Both the position numbers and the translations under genes were made by a program. Positions 17,200 to 27,819 of a stretch of DNA of 35,272 nucleotides are shown here, in pieces. Within the stretch, counting starts at the first letter, position 1; every line of letters begins with the position of its first letter. Source of the stretch: Deltaproteobacteria bacterium ADurb.Bin207 (GTDB taxonomy: Bacteria; Myxococcota_A; Polyangia; Polyangiales; Polyangiaceae); the NCBI GenBank assembly GCA_002070115.1, contig MWCO01000065.1:1-35272 (forward strand). Reading direction: 5' to 3'. Under the pieces are notes generated by a model. That model saw nothing but the letters and a program-made list of their open reading frames with translations. It made no database searches and was not told where the DNA came from.

Positions 17200-17370
17200 G
17201 AAGCACGCAATCCCACGACCATCCCCCTTGCGGTTCTCCCAACGGTTGTCGTGGATGATCACTTCCCCGTCGCTGCGCCGATGGTGTCGACGGGGACCCT
17301 ACGCAAACGAAACTCGGTCTGTATGGGCTTGCTCGCCTCATGCCCTGCCTTGCGCTACCGTCTGGCCACG

Positions 17371-19260
17371 ATGCGAGCGATTATATCCCGAACGATGGGG
17401 CTCTGTCTGATCGCGGTCGGCTTCGTAGCCTGTGGTGAATCCGAACAAACTCCACAAAATACAAGCGATTCCGGAGTTATTGGCGACGCGATACCCGACT
17501 CGTTCACCGACAGCGCGGACCCCGAAACCGCGTCACCCCCCGTCGATACCGGAGCAGAAGCAGCGCAAGACGTCAGCTCCGACGTTCCCATCGAAGCCGC
17601 CATGGATGTGGTGCAGGACGTGCCATCCGAAGCGTCCGTGGGGCCATGCGGACGACCCTGGAATCATGACGTCGATGCTCCCTATGCGATCGAAGCCACA
17701 TGGATGTTTGGACGCAAGGATGCTTGTGCTTGGCAAGATGTGTTGGAAAAATTTCATCGTGCGGGAGGACAGTGGGTCTGGCAATTCGGTCCGGAACTCA
17801 AACCTCGCACACGCCAGGATCTCGAATCCGATCCCGCGTTTTCGGACTGCAAAATAGGTGCTGTGAGCTGCATCCAACACGCCATCGATAGCGTCGGAGA
17901 AAGCAGGATCGAGGGTTTTCTCAGCTACTCGTTTGGTCAGGCCTATTCCAGCGCCATCGCTGCCTGTCCCAACCTCGACCAACAAGTCACCATCGGTTCC
18001 ACGACATGGCATCGGATCGTATTGCCCACCACCTCGTCGCAAGGCTCGTGCCCATCGTCCGGAAAGGTATGGGTCATGTTTGCGGTGAGCGATGGCATGG
18101 ACTCGGAACAACTCCTGTTGGATGGCGCGGATGCTCTTGGAATGAAGGTTATCCTCGGTATGCCGGGCATTGCCCATTCGAAAACGAAGCCCTGGGATGT
18201 GGAACCTACCTTGCTGGCGGCTGGCAAAGAATGGTCTCGACGGGTCTTTCTCGATTACCAGGCCCGTGCGGCCTTGCACCCAAGTTTTGCGGGCACGTAC
18301 CAGACTTTCGAGGTGCCTCTCATCGCTACCGGTCTCGATGCCGCTTACGGCATGTATGGACAGTTGGCCGAGCTATTTCATGGCTTGTTTCCCACCAAGC
18401 TCTTCGCTCTTTCGCCCTATTGGGCAGCGAACAAACTCCACGGCAATTCCACCGCCGCGGATGTTTCGGCGGGTGTGAAACGTCTCGCCATGCTCGGCAT
18501 CGACATCATTGCGCCTCAAGATGGCCGTGGCACTTCGAAGGGGGCATTGTATTGGCCTTACGAAAAAGACAAACCCATCGAGCAAGTCGATCCCGAACTT
18601 GCCAAAGCCTCTTCCGTGCCCGCGGGGGCAACCTTCGCGCAAACCTATAACGCCTCGACTTTTGAGCTTTTTCTTGCCGCACGAAAAGGTATCGATGAAG
18701 CCAACGCCGCGGGGGCTCACGCCACGTTATGGGCGAACTTCGAAGCTTTCGAACCCACCACCACCGAACCATGCTCGTACGTCACCGAATTGGGAAGAAC
18801 TTCCCTCAAACGCTTGGATCGCGCCATCACCATGGGGGCGGGCCCTGTGCAACACGTCATCTCGTATATGTATGATCCGCTGTTCACCTGTACGACCACA
18901 ACCCAACCCAAAGCGCTGATCGATGAGATCCTCGAACAGGCATGGCGCCCCCTCGTGGATACCGCCTTCAAGTTTTCGAGCGGCGGAAAGGAAGGAATCA
19001 TCGTGCGCGGCTATCACGTGGCCGACCGTAATCCTCGCTTCTCTTTGACTTGGTATGATTCGGCTTGGACGGTGCAAACGACTACCGTGGTGCCTTCATG
19101 GACCAATCCTACCTGGGGGCTGGATCACGAGGCGCGCCCGTTTGCTCAGGAAGCATTCATTCCCTTCGAATTCAAGGGTCTCGCGCCAGCGTTTTGGATC
19201 CATATTCGCGCCGAAAACGATGCAGGCTCCGCCTCCGAATCCTTTAGCTTCGCGTATTGA
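17371..19260 (+). CDS. Lipoprotein with glycosidase-like (DUF4434-type) domain
   Basis: The 629-residue product starts with a lipoprotein signal (MRAIISRTMGLCLIAVGFVAC, Cys21). An acidic Ser/Asp/Pro/Val-rich linker to about residue 90 follows (SDSGVIGDAIPDSFTDSAD, AAQDVSSDVPIEAAMDVVQD). The main domain runs from PYAIEATWMFG through WQDVLEKFHRAGGQWVWQFGPEL, LDGADALGMKVILGMPG, FAGTYQTFEVP, ALSPYW, GIDIIAPQDGRG and HATLWANFEAFEP, which fits a TIM-barrel of the DUF4434 type with acidic candidates in YQTFE and NFEAFE. A C-terminal beta-rich part (HVADRNPRFSLTWYD to SFSFAY) may be an accessory domain. The family assignment is from motif recognition and enzymatic activity is inferred. The start was chosen for the signal peptide; no strong ribosome site is seen, and 17395 is an alternative. 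Confidence 0.82.
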   Translation: MRAIISRTMGLCLIAVGFVACGESEQTPQNTSDSGVIGDAIPDSFTDSADPETASPPVDTGAEAAQDVSSDVPIEAAMDVVQDVPSEASVGPCGRPWNHDVDAPYAIEATWMFGRKDACAWQDVLEKFHRAGGQWVWQFGPELKPRTRQDLESDPAFSDCKIGAVSCIQHAIDSVGESRIEGFLSYSFGQAYSSAIAACPNLDQQVTIGSTTWHRIVLPTTSSQGSCPSSGKVWVMFAVSDGMDSEQLLLDGADALGMKVILGMPGIAHSKTKPWDVEPTLLAAGKEWSRRVFLDYQARAALHPSFAGTYQTFEVPLIATGLDAAYGMYGQLAELFHGLFPTKLFALSPYWAANKLHGNSTAADVSAGVKRLAMLGIDIIAPQDGRGTSKGALYWPYEKDKPIEQVDPELAKASSVPAGATFAQTYNASTFELFLAARKGIDEANAAGAHATLWANFEAFEPTTTEPCSYVTELGRTSLKRLDRAITMGAGPVQHVISYMYDPLFTCTTTTQPKALIDEILEQAWRPLVDTAFKFSSGGKEGIIVRGYHVADRNPRFSLTWYDSAWTVQTTTVVPSWTNPTWGLDHEARPFAQEAFIPFEFKGLAPAFWIHIRAENDAGSASESFSFAY

Positions 19261-19353
19261 ATCCGCCTTTCGCCGGTGGGCTCACCTTCTTCGAACAAAG
19301 CATGGCCGCTTCGCCGACGAAAATCCTCTCCTCATCCTATCCGTATGGGATCT

Positions 19354-19971
19354 CTACGATCGAATGGCTCGAACGGAATAATGATCCGAGAAACAAGGGG
19401 ATATCTCGATACGATTGAATCCCGATTGGGATAGCGATTCACCCACGGATTTCGGATCCAGACGATGCTCTTTGGGGGGACCATGATCCGTGCTCCCTTC
19501 GGGGTGCCAGTCGACGATCAACACCAATCCTTGCGGTGCGAGGATATGGGCAAGGGCCGCGTACAGCTTCGGGCGATCCGGGACTTCATGCAGGACATTC
19601 GCAAGCAACACCCGGTCGATGTTTCCTGCCTCCATCTGAAGCAATTCATCGGTGGACCCCACGAGCGTTTCGATCGGGGCCAGGTCGAGCCCTGCAAGCT
19701 TCGCCCGAAGATGATCGAACATGGCCGGTTGGCTGTCGACTGCCCATACCTTGCCATTAGCGCCTAGTTTTCGCAGATGCTGCGCGATCGGAACCGCGAA
19801 AAAACCAGTCCCGGCCCCAAAATCAAGCACCTTGGCCCCGGAAAATAGGTCGAGAAGACCGATGAGCGTCTCGGGAGGTTGTCGGCTCTTTCGCGTCGGT
19901 TCATCGAGTCTTGCCGCTGCTTCCGCCGGAAATAGGCGCCCGTGTGAACAATGATGATGCTCTTGATGCAT
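19354..19971 (-). CDS. Class I SAM-dependent methyltransferase with His-rich N-terminus
   Basis: The 205-residue protein has the SAM-binding glycine motif VLDFGAGTGFF at about residues 48-58, the acidic loop VWAVDSQPAMFD, and the downstream IDRVLLANVLHEVPDRPKLY and LVLIVDWHPE strands of Rossmann-fold methyltransferases. The first residues are MHQEHHHCSHGRLFP, then DEPTRKSRQPPE, a header seen in a UbiE-like subgroup where HHRF and WQ.P precede the SAM domain. The His/Cys cluster could bind metal but may simply be family-typical. The substrate is unknown. The start at 19971 has GAGGG about eight to ten bases upstream. It is convergent with the preceding lipoprotein gene, with a 93-bp gap. Confidence 0.87.
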   Translation of the reverse strand: MHQEHHHCSHGRLFPAEAAARLDEPTRKSRQPPETLIGLLDLFSGAKVLDFGAGTGFFAVPIAQHLRKLGANGKVWAVDSQPAMFDHLRAKLAGLDLAPIETLVGSTDELLQMEAGNIDRVLLANVLHEVPDRPKLYAALAHILAPQGLVLIVDWHPEGSTDHGPPKEHRLDPKSVGESLSQSGFNRIEISPCFSDHYSVRAIRS

Positions 19972-20165
19972 GACCCAACCCTCGGGCCACCGCCCGTGAT
20001 TGTCCAGGGCTACCGCTGAACAGGACCGTCACCATCCATTCCAAACCCCGGTCCATTGGGAATTACGCGGTTCGGACAGCTCTGTGCTACCTTGTTTGGG
20101 CTTGGAACCAAGCTTGACGAAAGAATCGAGTGCCGCCGTGCGGCTACGAGGATGGATGTTCGAGC

Positions 20166-22166
20166 ATGAACAACACGTTTTTGTCACGCCTCAGGTCGAT
20201 TCGAAGCCGGATCATCCTGTCCATTACGGGATTGCTGCTGCTATTTCTCGCCACTACCGTGCTGATGTCACGCTATCAACTCGGCATCGCTCTGGACCGT
20301 GGCGCCTTTCTCGCCAAACACCTCGGCCGATTCGAAAACACCACGGCGTTCATGGCACGAGCCATGTCCGCTGTGGTGGAGTCGATCGGCAATGATCAGG
20401 ATTTGGTTCGATGCCTGGCCGCACGAACCACCCCTGACGTCGAATCCGCTGCCCCCACATCCGCCTGTGACCCGGAAAATCGCTGGAAAACCGCCCGTGG
20501 CGTGTTGGGCGCCGCCCTCGAACCCGAATTGATGCTCCTCACCGATGTCCACGATGTTCCCGTCGGAAAAGCTCCCGAGGGAATCACCGCCGAACGCCTT
20601 CGGAGACAGCTTTTCTATCAACGCATTGCCCAGGGCATGGTCCTATCCGGTTATGTACAACTCGAGGGAAAACCTTATTTCGCTACCGGAGCGCCCATTC
20701 GCGATAGCACCGGACGCCGCGTGGGAACCATCCTGGTTGGCTTCTCCCTCGACCACTTCTTCATGGACTTCACGAAAGCATCCGATGACAAAAAAAACAA
20801 ATGGCAGAACCTTTTCTACTTAGTTGATGGAAATGTGATCGGTTCGACCTTGGGGGAAGTCATCGACCCCGCTTCCCTCGCCAAAGCTTACGAACCAGCC
20901 AATCGACACCATGACCGAGAAGGAAGCCGCACCTTCGAGGTCTTGATGCTCGGTGATACCATGTACGACTTCAGTTCCATCCCCCGAACCATCTTCGTCG
21001 AAGACAAAGAAAAACGCGGCGAATTGGTGATGGCACGCATTCGTACAGGCTTTCTCCAGGACCGAAACCGCGTCGAAGGCCCCATCCTGTGGACCGGCGG
21101 CTTCTCGCTCATCGTCTCCATTCTCCTCGGCTTTCTGGTCGCCCGCGGCATCGTTCGCCCTCTGCAAGGCTTCATCGGCTACACTGAACAGATGGCCAAA
21201 GGGGGCGCCGACCTCACCCACCGATTTCCCGTCGATGGCAACGACGAACTCGCCCAATTGGCCCGCAATCTCAATGCCATGCTGGATCACCTGCAGATGC
21301 TGTTCAACGGAGTCAAAGCCTCTGCCTTGGAAGTCGGAAATTCAGCCGCCGAGATCTCCGTGACCGCCGGCCAACTGCACCAACGAAGCCGCGAAGAAAG
21401 CGTCAAAGTCGAAGAAATCGCCACCGCCGTCAGCGAAATGAACCAGATGATTCAACAGCTCTCTTCCTATTCACAAAAAGCCGCCGACCACGCAAAAACC
21501 GGCGGCGAGGCCGTCGGCGAAGCTTCCAACGCCATCATCGATATCCGAAAAACCGTCGTCGACGTTTCCGAACACGTCAAAACCCTGGGAGAACGCTCCG
21601 CGCGCATCGGCAATATCGTTGAAACCATTGGACAAATCGCCGATCAAACCAGCTTGCTCGCCCTCAACGCCTCCATCGAAGCCGCCCATGCCGGCGAACA
21701 CGGCAAAGGATTCGCGGTCGTCGCCAACGAAGTGTCCAACCTGGCCGAACGAGTCAATAAATCCGCAAGACAAATCGAAGAGCAACTCGCGCAGATCCGC
21801 TTGCTCACCGAACAGGCGGTGCGACGAATGGGCGACGCCACCAACACCGTCGACGCCGGGGTGATCAAAGTCGATTCCACCTTCCGCGGCCTGAACGAAA
21901 TGATGGGATTGGTTCAGGAAATCGGCGAACGCGAAAAAGAACAGGCCGCCGTCTCCGACAATATCGCCCGCAATATGGAAGATATCTACATGCTCGTGCG
22001 CGAAGGACTCAGCGCCAGCGAGCAAACCGTCTCCGAGGGCGACCGACTCAAGCGCTTGGGAGAAGCCCTGCTTGCAAGCGTCGAACAGTTCAAAACCGAT
22101 GACGCCCATGCTCCCCAACCCCCGGGACCCAAAGCCCTGCTCCCCGCCAAACCCGGACAGAGCTAA
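20166..22166 (+). CDS. Methyl-accepting chemotaxis protein
   Basis: The 666-residue transmembrane receptor has TM1 near residues 16-34 (IILSITGLLLLFLATTVLM), a periplasmic sensor of about 270 residues with Cache-like features (GMVLSGYVQLEGKPYFATGAPIRD, GTILVGFSLD), TM2 near 305-330 (ILWTGGFSLIVSILLGFLVA), a HAMP domain (RGIVRPLQGFIGYTEQMAKG) and a long coiled-coil signalling domain. The hairpin-tip signature runs from IADQTSLLALNASIEAAHAGE to KGFAVVANEVSNLAE at about residues 485-527, where it binds CheA and CheW. The ligand is unknown. No C-terminal CheR-binding pentapeptide is seen. The ATG at 20166 avoids a longer N-terminus without a signal-like start. CheW follows four bases after the stop. 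Confidence 0.95.
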   Translation: MNNTFLSRLRSIRSRIILSITGLLLLFLATTVLMSRYQLGIALDRGAFLAKHLGRFENTTAFMARAMSAVVESIGNDQDLVRCLAARTTPDVESAAPTSACDPENRWKTARGVLGAALEPELMLLTDVHDVPVGKAPEGITAERLRRQLFYQRIAQGMVLSGYVQLEGKPYFATGAPIRDSTGRRVGTILVGFSLDHFFMDFTKASDDKKNKWQNLFYLVDGNVIGSTLGEVIDPASLAKAYEPANRHHDREGSRTFEVLMLGDTMYDFSSIPRTIFVEDKEKRGELVMARIRTGFLQDRNRVEGPILWTGGFSLIVSILLGFLVARGIVRPLQGFIGYTEQMAKGGADLTHRFPVDGNDELAQLARNLNAMLDHLQMLFNGVKASALEVGNSAAEISVTAGQLHQRSREESVKVEEIATAVSEMNQMIQQLSSYSQKAADHAKTGGEAVGEASNAIIDIRKTVVDVSEHVKTLGERSARIGNIVETIGQIADQTSLLALNASIEAAHAGEHGKGFAVVANEVSNLAERVNKSARQIEEQLAQIRLLTEQAVRRMGDATNTVDAGVIKVDSTFRGLNEMMGLVQEIGEREKEQAAVSDNIARNMEDIYMLVREGLSASEQTVSEGDRLKRLGEALLASVEQFKTDDAHAPQPPGPKALLPAKPGQS

Positions 22167-22170
22167 AACG

Positions 22171-22668
22171 ATGAATATCGTCGCCCCGGACTCCAGCGAA
22201 CCCCTCGAACTCATGGGCTTTCGCATCGAACATTGGCGCTTCGCCGTGCGCCTGTCCCAGGTCAAAACCTCGATGATGCCTTGCCCCGTCACCCGCGTTT
22301 TTCTCACCCCCCCCTTCGTCAGCGGCATCATCAGCCTCCACGGCTCCATCGTTTGCGTGCTGGACCTCGGAAAATTGCTCGCCCTCTCCTCCTCCGGAGC
22401 CAAATTCCGCAGATTCGTCGTGCTCTCCGACAATGGCGTGGAAGCCGCCATCCCCGCCCACGATGTATTTCGAATCCCAGACGTGAACCCCTCCGAAATC
22501 GAACCTGTTCCCGCGAACTTGCCCCCCGACCATCGAATGCTGCTCGAAGGCGTCATCAACCAGGCCGCCCGCGAAGACGTTCACCCCGAGGTTGGCAATA
22601 CCATCACGCTGCTCAACGCCAAAACTCTCTTCGATTCCCCACCGCTTCGAGCTTTGCGGGGACTATGA
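22171..22668 (+). CDS. cheW: CheW-like chemotaxis coupling protein
   Basis: The 165-residue protein has the CheW fold pattern: LELMGFRIEHWRFAVRLSQVK, PPFVSGIISLHGSIVCVLDLGKLL (the region equivalent to the GVINLRG..VPVIDL signature), RRFVVLSDNGVEAAIPAHDV and LLEGVINQ. It couples receptors to CheA. It starts four bases after the MCP stop (TAAAACGATG), so it is almost surely co-translated with it. No CheA, CheY, CheR or CheB is in the window, so this pair must feed into kinases encoded elsewhere. Confidence 0.9.
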   Translation: MNIVAPDSSEPLELMGFRIEHWRFAVRLSQVKTSMMPCPVTRVFLTPPFVSGIISLHGSIVCVLDLGKLLALSSSGAKFRRFVVLSDNGVEAAIPAHDVFRIPDVNPSEIEPVPANLPPDHRMLLEGVINQAAREDVHPEVGNTITLLNAKTLFDSPPLRALRGL

Positions 22669-22809
22669 GCCAGCGAGAGAATTGTCGCTACCCTGCGCGG
22701 AAGAAGGGGGCGATTTTCCTTGTCGGCTTCGGATAAAATATAATAAATTCCGATAGTTACGCTAATAGAGGGAAGGGCTCGATCGCGCGGCTCTCGGTGT
22801 TCCGCAAGC

Positions 22810-23373
22810 TTACTCCACCGAACGAATGTGCGTCTTGTAGCTCTCCCGAGCAGGCGGCGGCGGAACGAAATCAGGATAGCCCAGCGCCAGCAACGCAATG
22901 ACCTGGGCCCCTTCTTGAATTTGCAAAATACCCCGCGAAGGAGGCGCTGCGCCCACCGAAAGCCATATCGCCCCAATCCCGCGGGCCCAGGCCGCCAGAC
23001 ACATATTCTGTACCGCTGCCGATGTGCATTCTGGGTTTTCTACGATTTCCAATGGTTCGACCCCCGGACGACTCACCACCGCGACCATATACGGCGCGCC
23101 ACCAAAGTCGTCGCGAAGAGATAGAAGCCCCTTGCGCTTGGGCTCCGGAACATCTGGCGCTGCCAGAAGCTCATCGACCTTGGTTTGCACCATCGCCAGC
23201 AATCGTGCCCGCGCCTTCGGTCCCACCACCACGAATTCCCAGGGCTGCGTATTTCCATGAGATGGCGCCCACATCGCCGCCTCGAAAATCTCATCGAGCT
23301 GCTCTTGCGCAATGGGATCCTTCTTGAACTTGCGAATCGTCCTGCGTCCCTTGATCGCTTCCAATACGTCCAT
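22810..23373 (-). CDS. Nitroreductase-family flavoprotein
   Basis: The 187-residue FMN enzyme starts MDVLEAIKGRRTIRKFKKD, the family's N-terminal Arg-Arg-Ser/Thr-x-Arg pattern for FMN phosphate binding. It has APSHGNTQPWEFVVVG for the flavin pocket, and the later CTSAAVQNMCLAAWARGIGAIWLSVG and LLALGYPDFVPPPPAR. Its usual role is NAD(P)H-dependent reduction of nitro or quinone-like compounds; the physiological substrate is unknown. The ATG at 23373 has GAGGAAAGG about nine bases upstream. It is convergent with cheW. Confidence 0.92.
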   Translation of the reverse strand: MDVLEAIKGRRTIRKFKKDPIAQEQLDEIFEAAMWAPSHGNTQPWEFVVVGPKARARLLAMVQTKVDELLAAPDVPEPKRKGLLSLRDDFGGAPYMVAVVSRPGVEPLEIVENPECTSAAVQNMCLAAWARGIGAIWLSVGAAPPSRGILQIQEGAQVIALLALGYPDFVPPPPARESYKTHIRSVE

Positions 23374-23514
23374 GTCCAACCCTTTCCTCGCTTTCGATAC
23401 CCATGACAAGCCACTATATAGCTCGCCCATGAGCACCAACCACCGTTAGAATCCGTGCAAGAACGCCAACCTTGGCACAACTGCCCGCGGGGATCCAGAG
23501 AGTCTTTGCCAACC

Positions 23515-23640
23515 GGTCATGGTCAAGGCAAACGCGAAAACGCTCACGGCCCACGGCCCACGAAACCGGTCACGGTCACAGCCCACGAAATCGGCCACAG
23601 TCAACCCATATTGATCCCAGCAGTGCGATGAGGCGCATGA
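23515..23640. repeat. Dispersed intergenic repeat, copy B
   Basis: It has GGTCATGGTCAAGG, AACGCGAAAACGCTCACGG, internal CCCACGAAA units, ACCGGTCACGGTCACAG and the end block CCCATATTGATCCCAGCAGTGCG. The same blocks in the same order appear at 24928-25019, where the last is CCCATATTGTTCACCGCAGTGCG. A further shared block (CGACGTATCGCAAAATGC, 23690-23707) matches 16638-16680. Confidence 0.7.
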
Positions 23641-23849
23641 CCAAATCCATCAAAGCAAACCCGTCCGGGAGGCGGGAGACTATACTCGACGTATCGCAAA
23701 ATGCCGTAGCGTCGATGCCATCTGGGGATGGGGCCATGACAAGCGGTTTGCCTACATCCCCTGGCTTTCGAATCACTTCCCCCTGCTCATCAATCCCGTT
23801 GCCCCAACAGGCTGTCGTCGATAAAAACAAGATCTTTCATCCGCTCATT

Positions 23850-23900
23850 ACATTGTTTTATCTATTGTTTACGCGTAGTTATCTATTTTTGATCCACCGC
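23850..23900 (+). promoter_or_regulatory. AT-rich promoter-like region before lipoprotein
   Basis: A strongly AT-rich stretch lies 40-85 bases upstream of the lipoprotein start. It includes ATCTATTG (23860-23867) and TTATCTA (23880-23886) that could serve as promoter boxes. Exact -35 and -10 sites cannot be fixed by eye. Confidence 0.3.
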
Positions 23901-23935
23901 TGTAAGGTATCCGCTTGGCACCACGTTCCAGAGCC

Positions 23936-24742
23936 ATGAAACGGATTCCTACCTTATTGCTCACTTCGGTCATGGCTATGGTTGCTTTGGGTTGCGGCGC
24001 TTCCAGAAGCATGGGGGACAATTCCCCGCCCATCCCCAAAGAGTCTGCCTCCGCCCCTGCATTACAACGTTCGCTATTTTCTCGTGACCTGACGGGTTCC
24101 GTCAGCGAGCATGATATCCAGACGATCCTCGGTTCCCGCGTGGAATTGGGCTTCCCGGCCCGCATGGGTGTCGTGGTTCTCGGTGAGCCTTTCCGGGCCG
24201 AATCCGCTGCTTCCATCGACCAGCATTCGATGATTGGCCCCGCCATGGTTCGTGCCCTCGATGCTTCCCCTTACGTTTCCCATATTACCGATATATCCAC
24301 CGGCCTGCCCAATCCCCAGGGAATCGAAGGCTTACGCACCATCGCCGCCCGCTACCGCGTTCGATATCTGCTCGTTTGCCATGTAGCCGCCGAGGATGGC
24401 TCCCACTTGAACAATTGGGCATGGCTCTATCCCACCGTGCTCGGCTTCTTCATGGCCCCTGGCGTCACCGTGGGCTCCCACGGACACGTCGAAGCCAGCC
24501 TCCTGGACGTCAAAACCGGTACCGTCCAATTTACCACCATGGAGCCGTTCGAGTCGTCGAGTGTCACTTGGGTCATCGGTTCTTCCCGACACCACGAACA
24601 ACAAGATGCCAAAGCTTTGCAAAATGCGTTGGATGCCCTGGCTCGCTCGGTATTGATGCAAATGGAACGGGTTGCCAAGTGGGAGAAAAATCAAGAAAAA
24701 TCCCCGGCCCATACCGAGCCCGAAGACCTGGCCTTGCGCTGA
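23936..24742 (+). CDS. Lipoprotein of unknown function
   Basis: The 268-residue protein has a lipobox (MKRIPTLLLTSVMAMVALGC, Cys20) and a short Ser/Pro-rich linker. A globular part follows with GVVVLGEPFRAE, GLRTIAARYRVRYLLVCHVAAED, and VEASLLDVKTGTVQFTTMEPFES. The pattern of a Rossmann-like strand, a helix of variable lipid-facing residues and the VEASLLDVKTG hairpin resembles outer-membrane lipoproteins that assess or build on CsgG/GNA1162-like folds, but this is only an impression. A hydrophobic LYPTVLGFFMAPGVTVG segment sits mid-protein. The start at 23936 was chosen for the signal peptide over an upstream in-frame ATG at 23915. Confidence 0.83.
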   Translation: MKRIPTLLLTSVMAMVALGCGASRSMGDNSPPIPKESASAPALQRSLFSRDLTGSVSEHDIQTILGSRVELGFPARMGVVVLGEPFRAESAASIDQHSMIGPAMVRALDASPYVSHITDISTGLPNPQGIEGLRTIAARYRVRYLLVCHVAAEDGSHLNNWAWLYPTVLGFFMAPGVTVGSHGHVEASLLDVKTGTVQFTTMEPFESSSVTWVIGSSRHHEQQDAKALQNALDALARSVLMQMERVAKWEKNQEKSPAHTEPEDLALR

Positions 24743-24746
24743 CGGG

Positions 24747-24860
24747 CTATCGCAAAAGCGCAAACGGCGAATTCACCTCGACGACCGAACCCTCTCGTTT
24801 CGTATCCCCTTTGTTATCCGAGTACCGACCGGGCGCTGAATCCCCCTTCTCCTGAGCCAT
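24747..24860 (-). CDS. Possible 37-residue small protein
   Basis: A short frame begins ATGGCTCAGGAG at 24860 and ends TAG at 24747. It encodes a hydrophilic peptide (MAQEKGDSAPGRYSDN to VNSPFALLR). GAGG sits only two bases from the ATG, which is tight. It is tail-to-tail with the lipoprotein gene. It is not recognised and could be chance; listed because the residue mix looks protein-like. Confidence 0.2.
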   Translation of the reverse strand: MAQEKGDSAPGRYSDNKGDTKREGSVVEVNSPFALLR

Positions 24861-24927
24861 CCCCTCATTTTTCCCCGGGGCCTTTCCTTCATCCTACGAC
24901 AGATGGAAACAAGTTCCTACCATCGCT

Positions 24928-25019
24928 TGGCCACGGTCACGGTCACGGTCACGGTCACGGCATACGCGAAACGCTCACGATCATCCCATATTGTTCACCG
25001 CAGTGCGCCAGTCCCATGG
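24928..25019. repeat. Dispersed intergenic repeat, copy A, with GGTCAC hexamer array
   Basis: CACGGT units repeat about four times in exact tandem (24932-24960). They are followed by CATACGCGAAACGCTCACG, ATCATCCCATATTGTTCACC and GCAGTGCG. The block order matches copy B at 23515-23640. It is 170 bp upstream of ligA. Confidence 0.75.
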
Positions 25020-25077
25020 TTAGTAGCTCAGGGAAACTGTTGGGGGTGCTCCAAGGCAAGCTATGGAATCGAGGTAG

Positions 25078-27285
<2,208 letters not shown>

Positions 27286-27318
27286 TCTTGCGCGTCATCA
27301 GCATCGCACGAGCAGGCG

Positions 27319-27759
27319 TCACTTCACCTCTTGCCCCGAGGCTGAAGGCTCCGGATGCGCTGGGCGCGCGGCATCCAACACCGCCTTGATTTGCTCTTCT
27401 TTCTTTTCCCCTTGCAGAAAATCAACCAGCTCTTCCTCCGACGTCAGAAAGTACATGCCGGGCATGATCGCCGTGGGCTTCATCAACGTGTACTTGCGCG
27501 CCAAACTGCCTTGCGTGTCCCGGTACACGCGCATCACCCGGATATCCCTTCCCTTGGTGGCAGCTTGAAGCTCCTGCCAGGTAGAGTCGATCCCCTTTTT
27601 AATAATAGGACAGATCGTCTCCTGATCCAAAAACACGATTTGCGTGATTTGCGCGTTCGATTCGGATACCGCGGATTCCGTCGAGGATTTGGAGCATCCA
27701 CTGCACGGCACCGCCCCTATCACGAGCAAACACATCCGATACAACCAACGAAAACGCAT
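27319..27759 (-). CDS. Lipoprotein, probable thioredoxin-like fold without CxxC
   Basis: The 146-residue product begins MRFRWLYRMCLLVIGAVPCSGC, giving a lipoprotein signal with the likely Cys at about residue 22, then Ser-rich KSSTESAVSES. The mature part has ITQIVFLDQETICPIIKKG, STWQELQAATKGRDIRVMRVYRD and AIMPGMYFLTSEEELVDFLQG. The order (beta strand with Cys-Pro, helix, beta strand, cis-Pro-like MPGMYFL, helix) suggests a thioredoxin-fold protein. The CxxC redox pair is absent; only one Cys is present in that position. The start at 27759 has AAGG nine bases upstream. It is 60 bp after the helicase stop and likely co-transcribed. Confidence 0.75.
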   Translation of the reverse strand: MRFRWLYRMCLLVIGAVPCSGCSKSSTESAVSESNAQITQIVFLDQETICPIIKKGIDSTWQELQAATKGRDIRVMRVYRDTQGSLARKYTLMKPTAIMPGMYFLTSEEELVDFLQGEKKEEQIKAVLDAARPAHPEPSASGQEVK

Positions 27760-27819
27760 GAGTCCAACCTTCGGGTACGTCGATGAGGATACAACGCGAG
27801 ACGCGCGGAGCAAGCCTGC

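Larger units (their letters stand above)
16497..17370. other. Long intergenic region with repeat debris and a strong inverted repeat
   Basis: I see no supported gene in this 870-bp gap. Open frames have no domain signal or start site. It contains GGTCACGG-type repeat fragments (16566-16612), sequences at 16638-16680 and 16834-16860 that resemble the repeats near 23515-23720 and 24928-25019, an AT-rich TTTCAATAGGTTGTAA motif (17132-17147), and the 15-bp perfect inverted repeat (17163-17199). It should include the promoter of the lipoprotein gene at 17371. Confidence 0.6.
23374..23935. other. Intergenic region with dispersed repeats and AT-rich promoter-like zone
   Basis: No gene is supported here. 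The left part holds the leader of the minus-strand nitroreductase gene. The middle (23515-23720) contains the best-preserved long copy of the GGTCACGG/CCCACGAAA repeat. The right part (about 23850-23900) is AT-rich (TTGTTTTATCTATTGTTTACG) and probably carries the promoter of the lipoprotein gene at 23936. Confidence 0.6.

Noticed and set aside
16856..17341. 161-codon minus-strand frame in the long intergenic gap
   Set aside because: It spans the perfect inverted repeat and AT-rich motif, has no ribosome site and an implausible Arg/Gly-rich composition.
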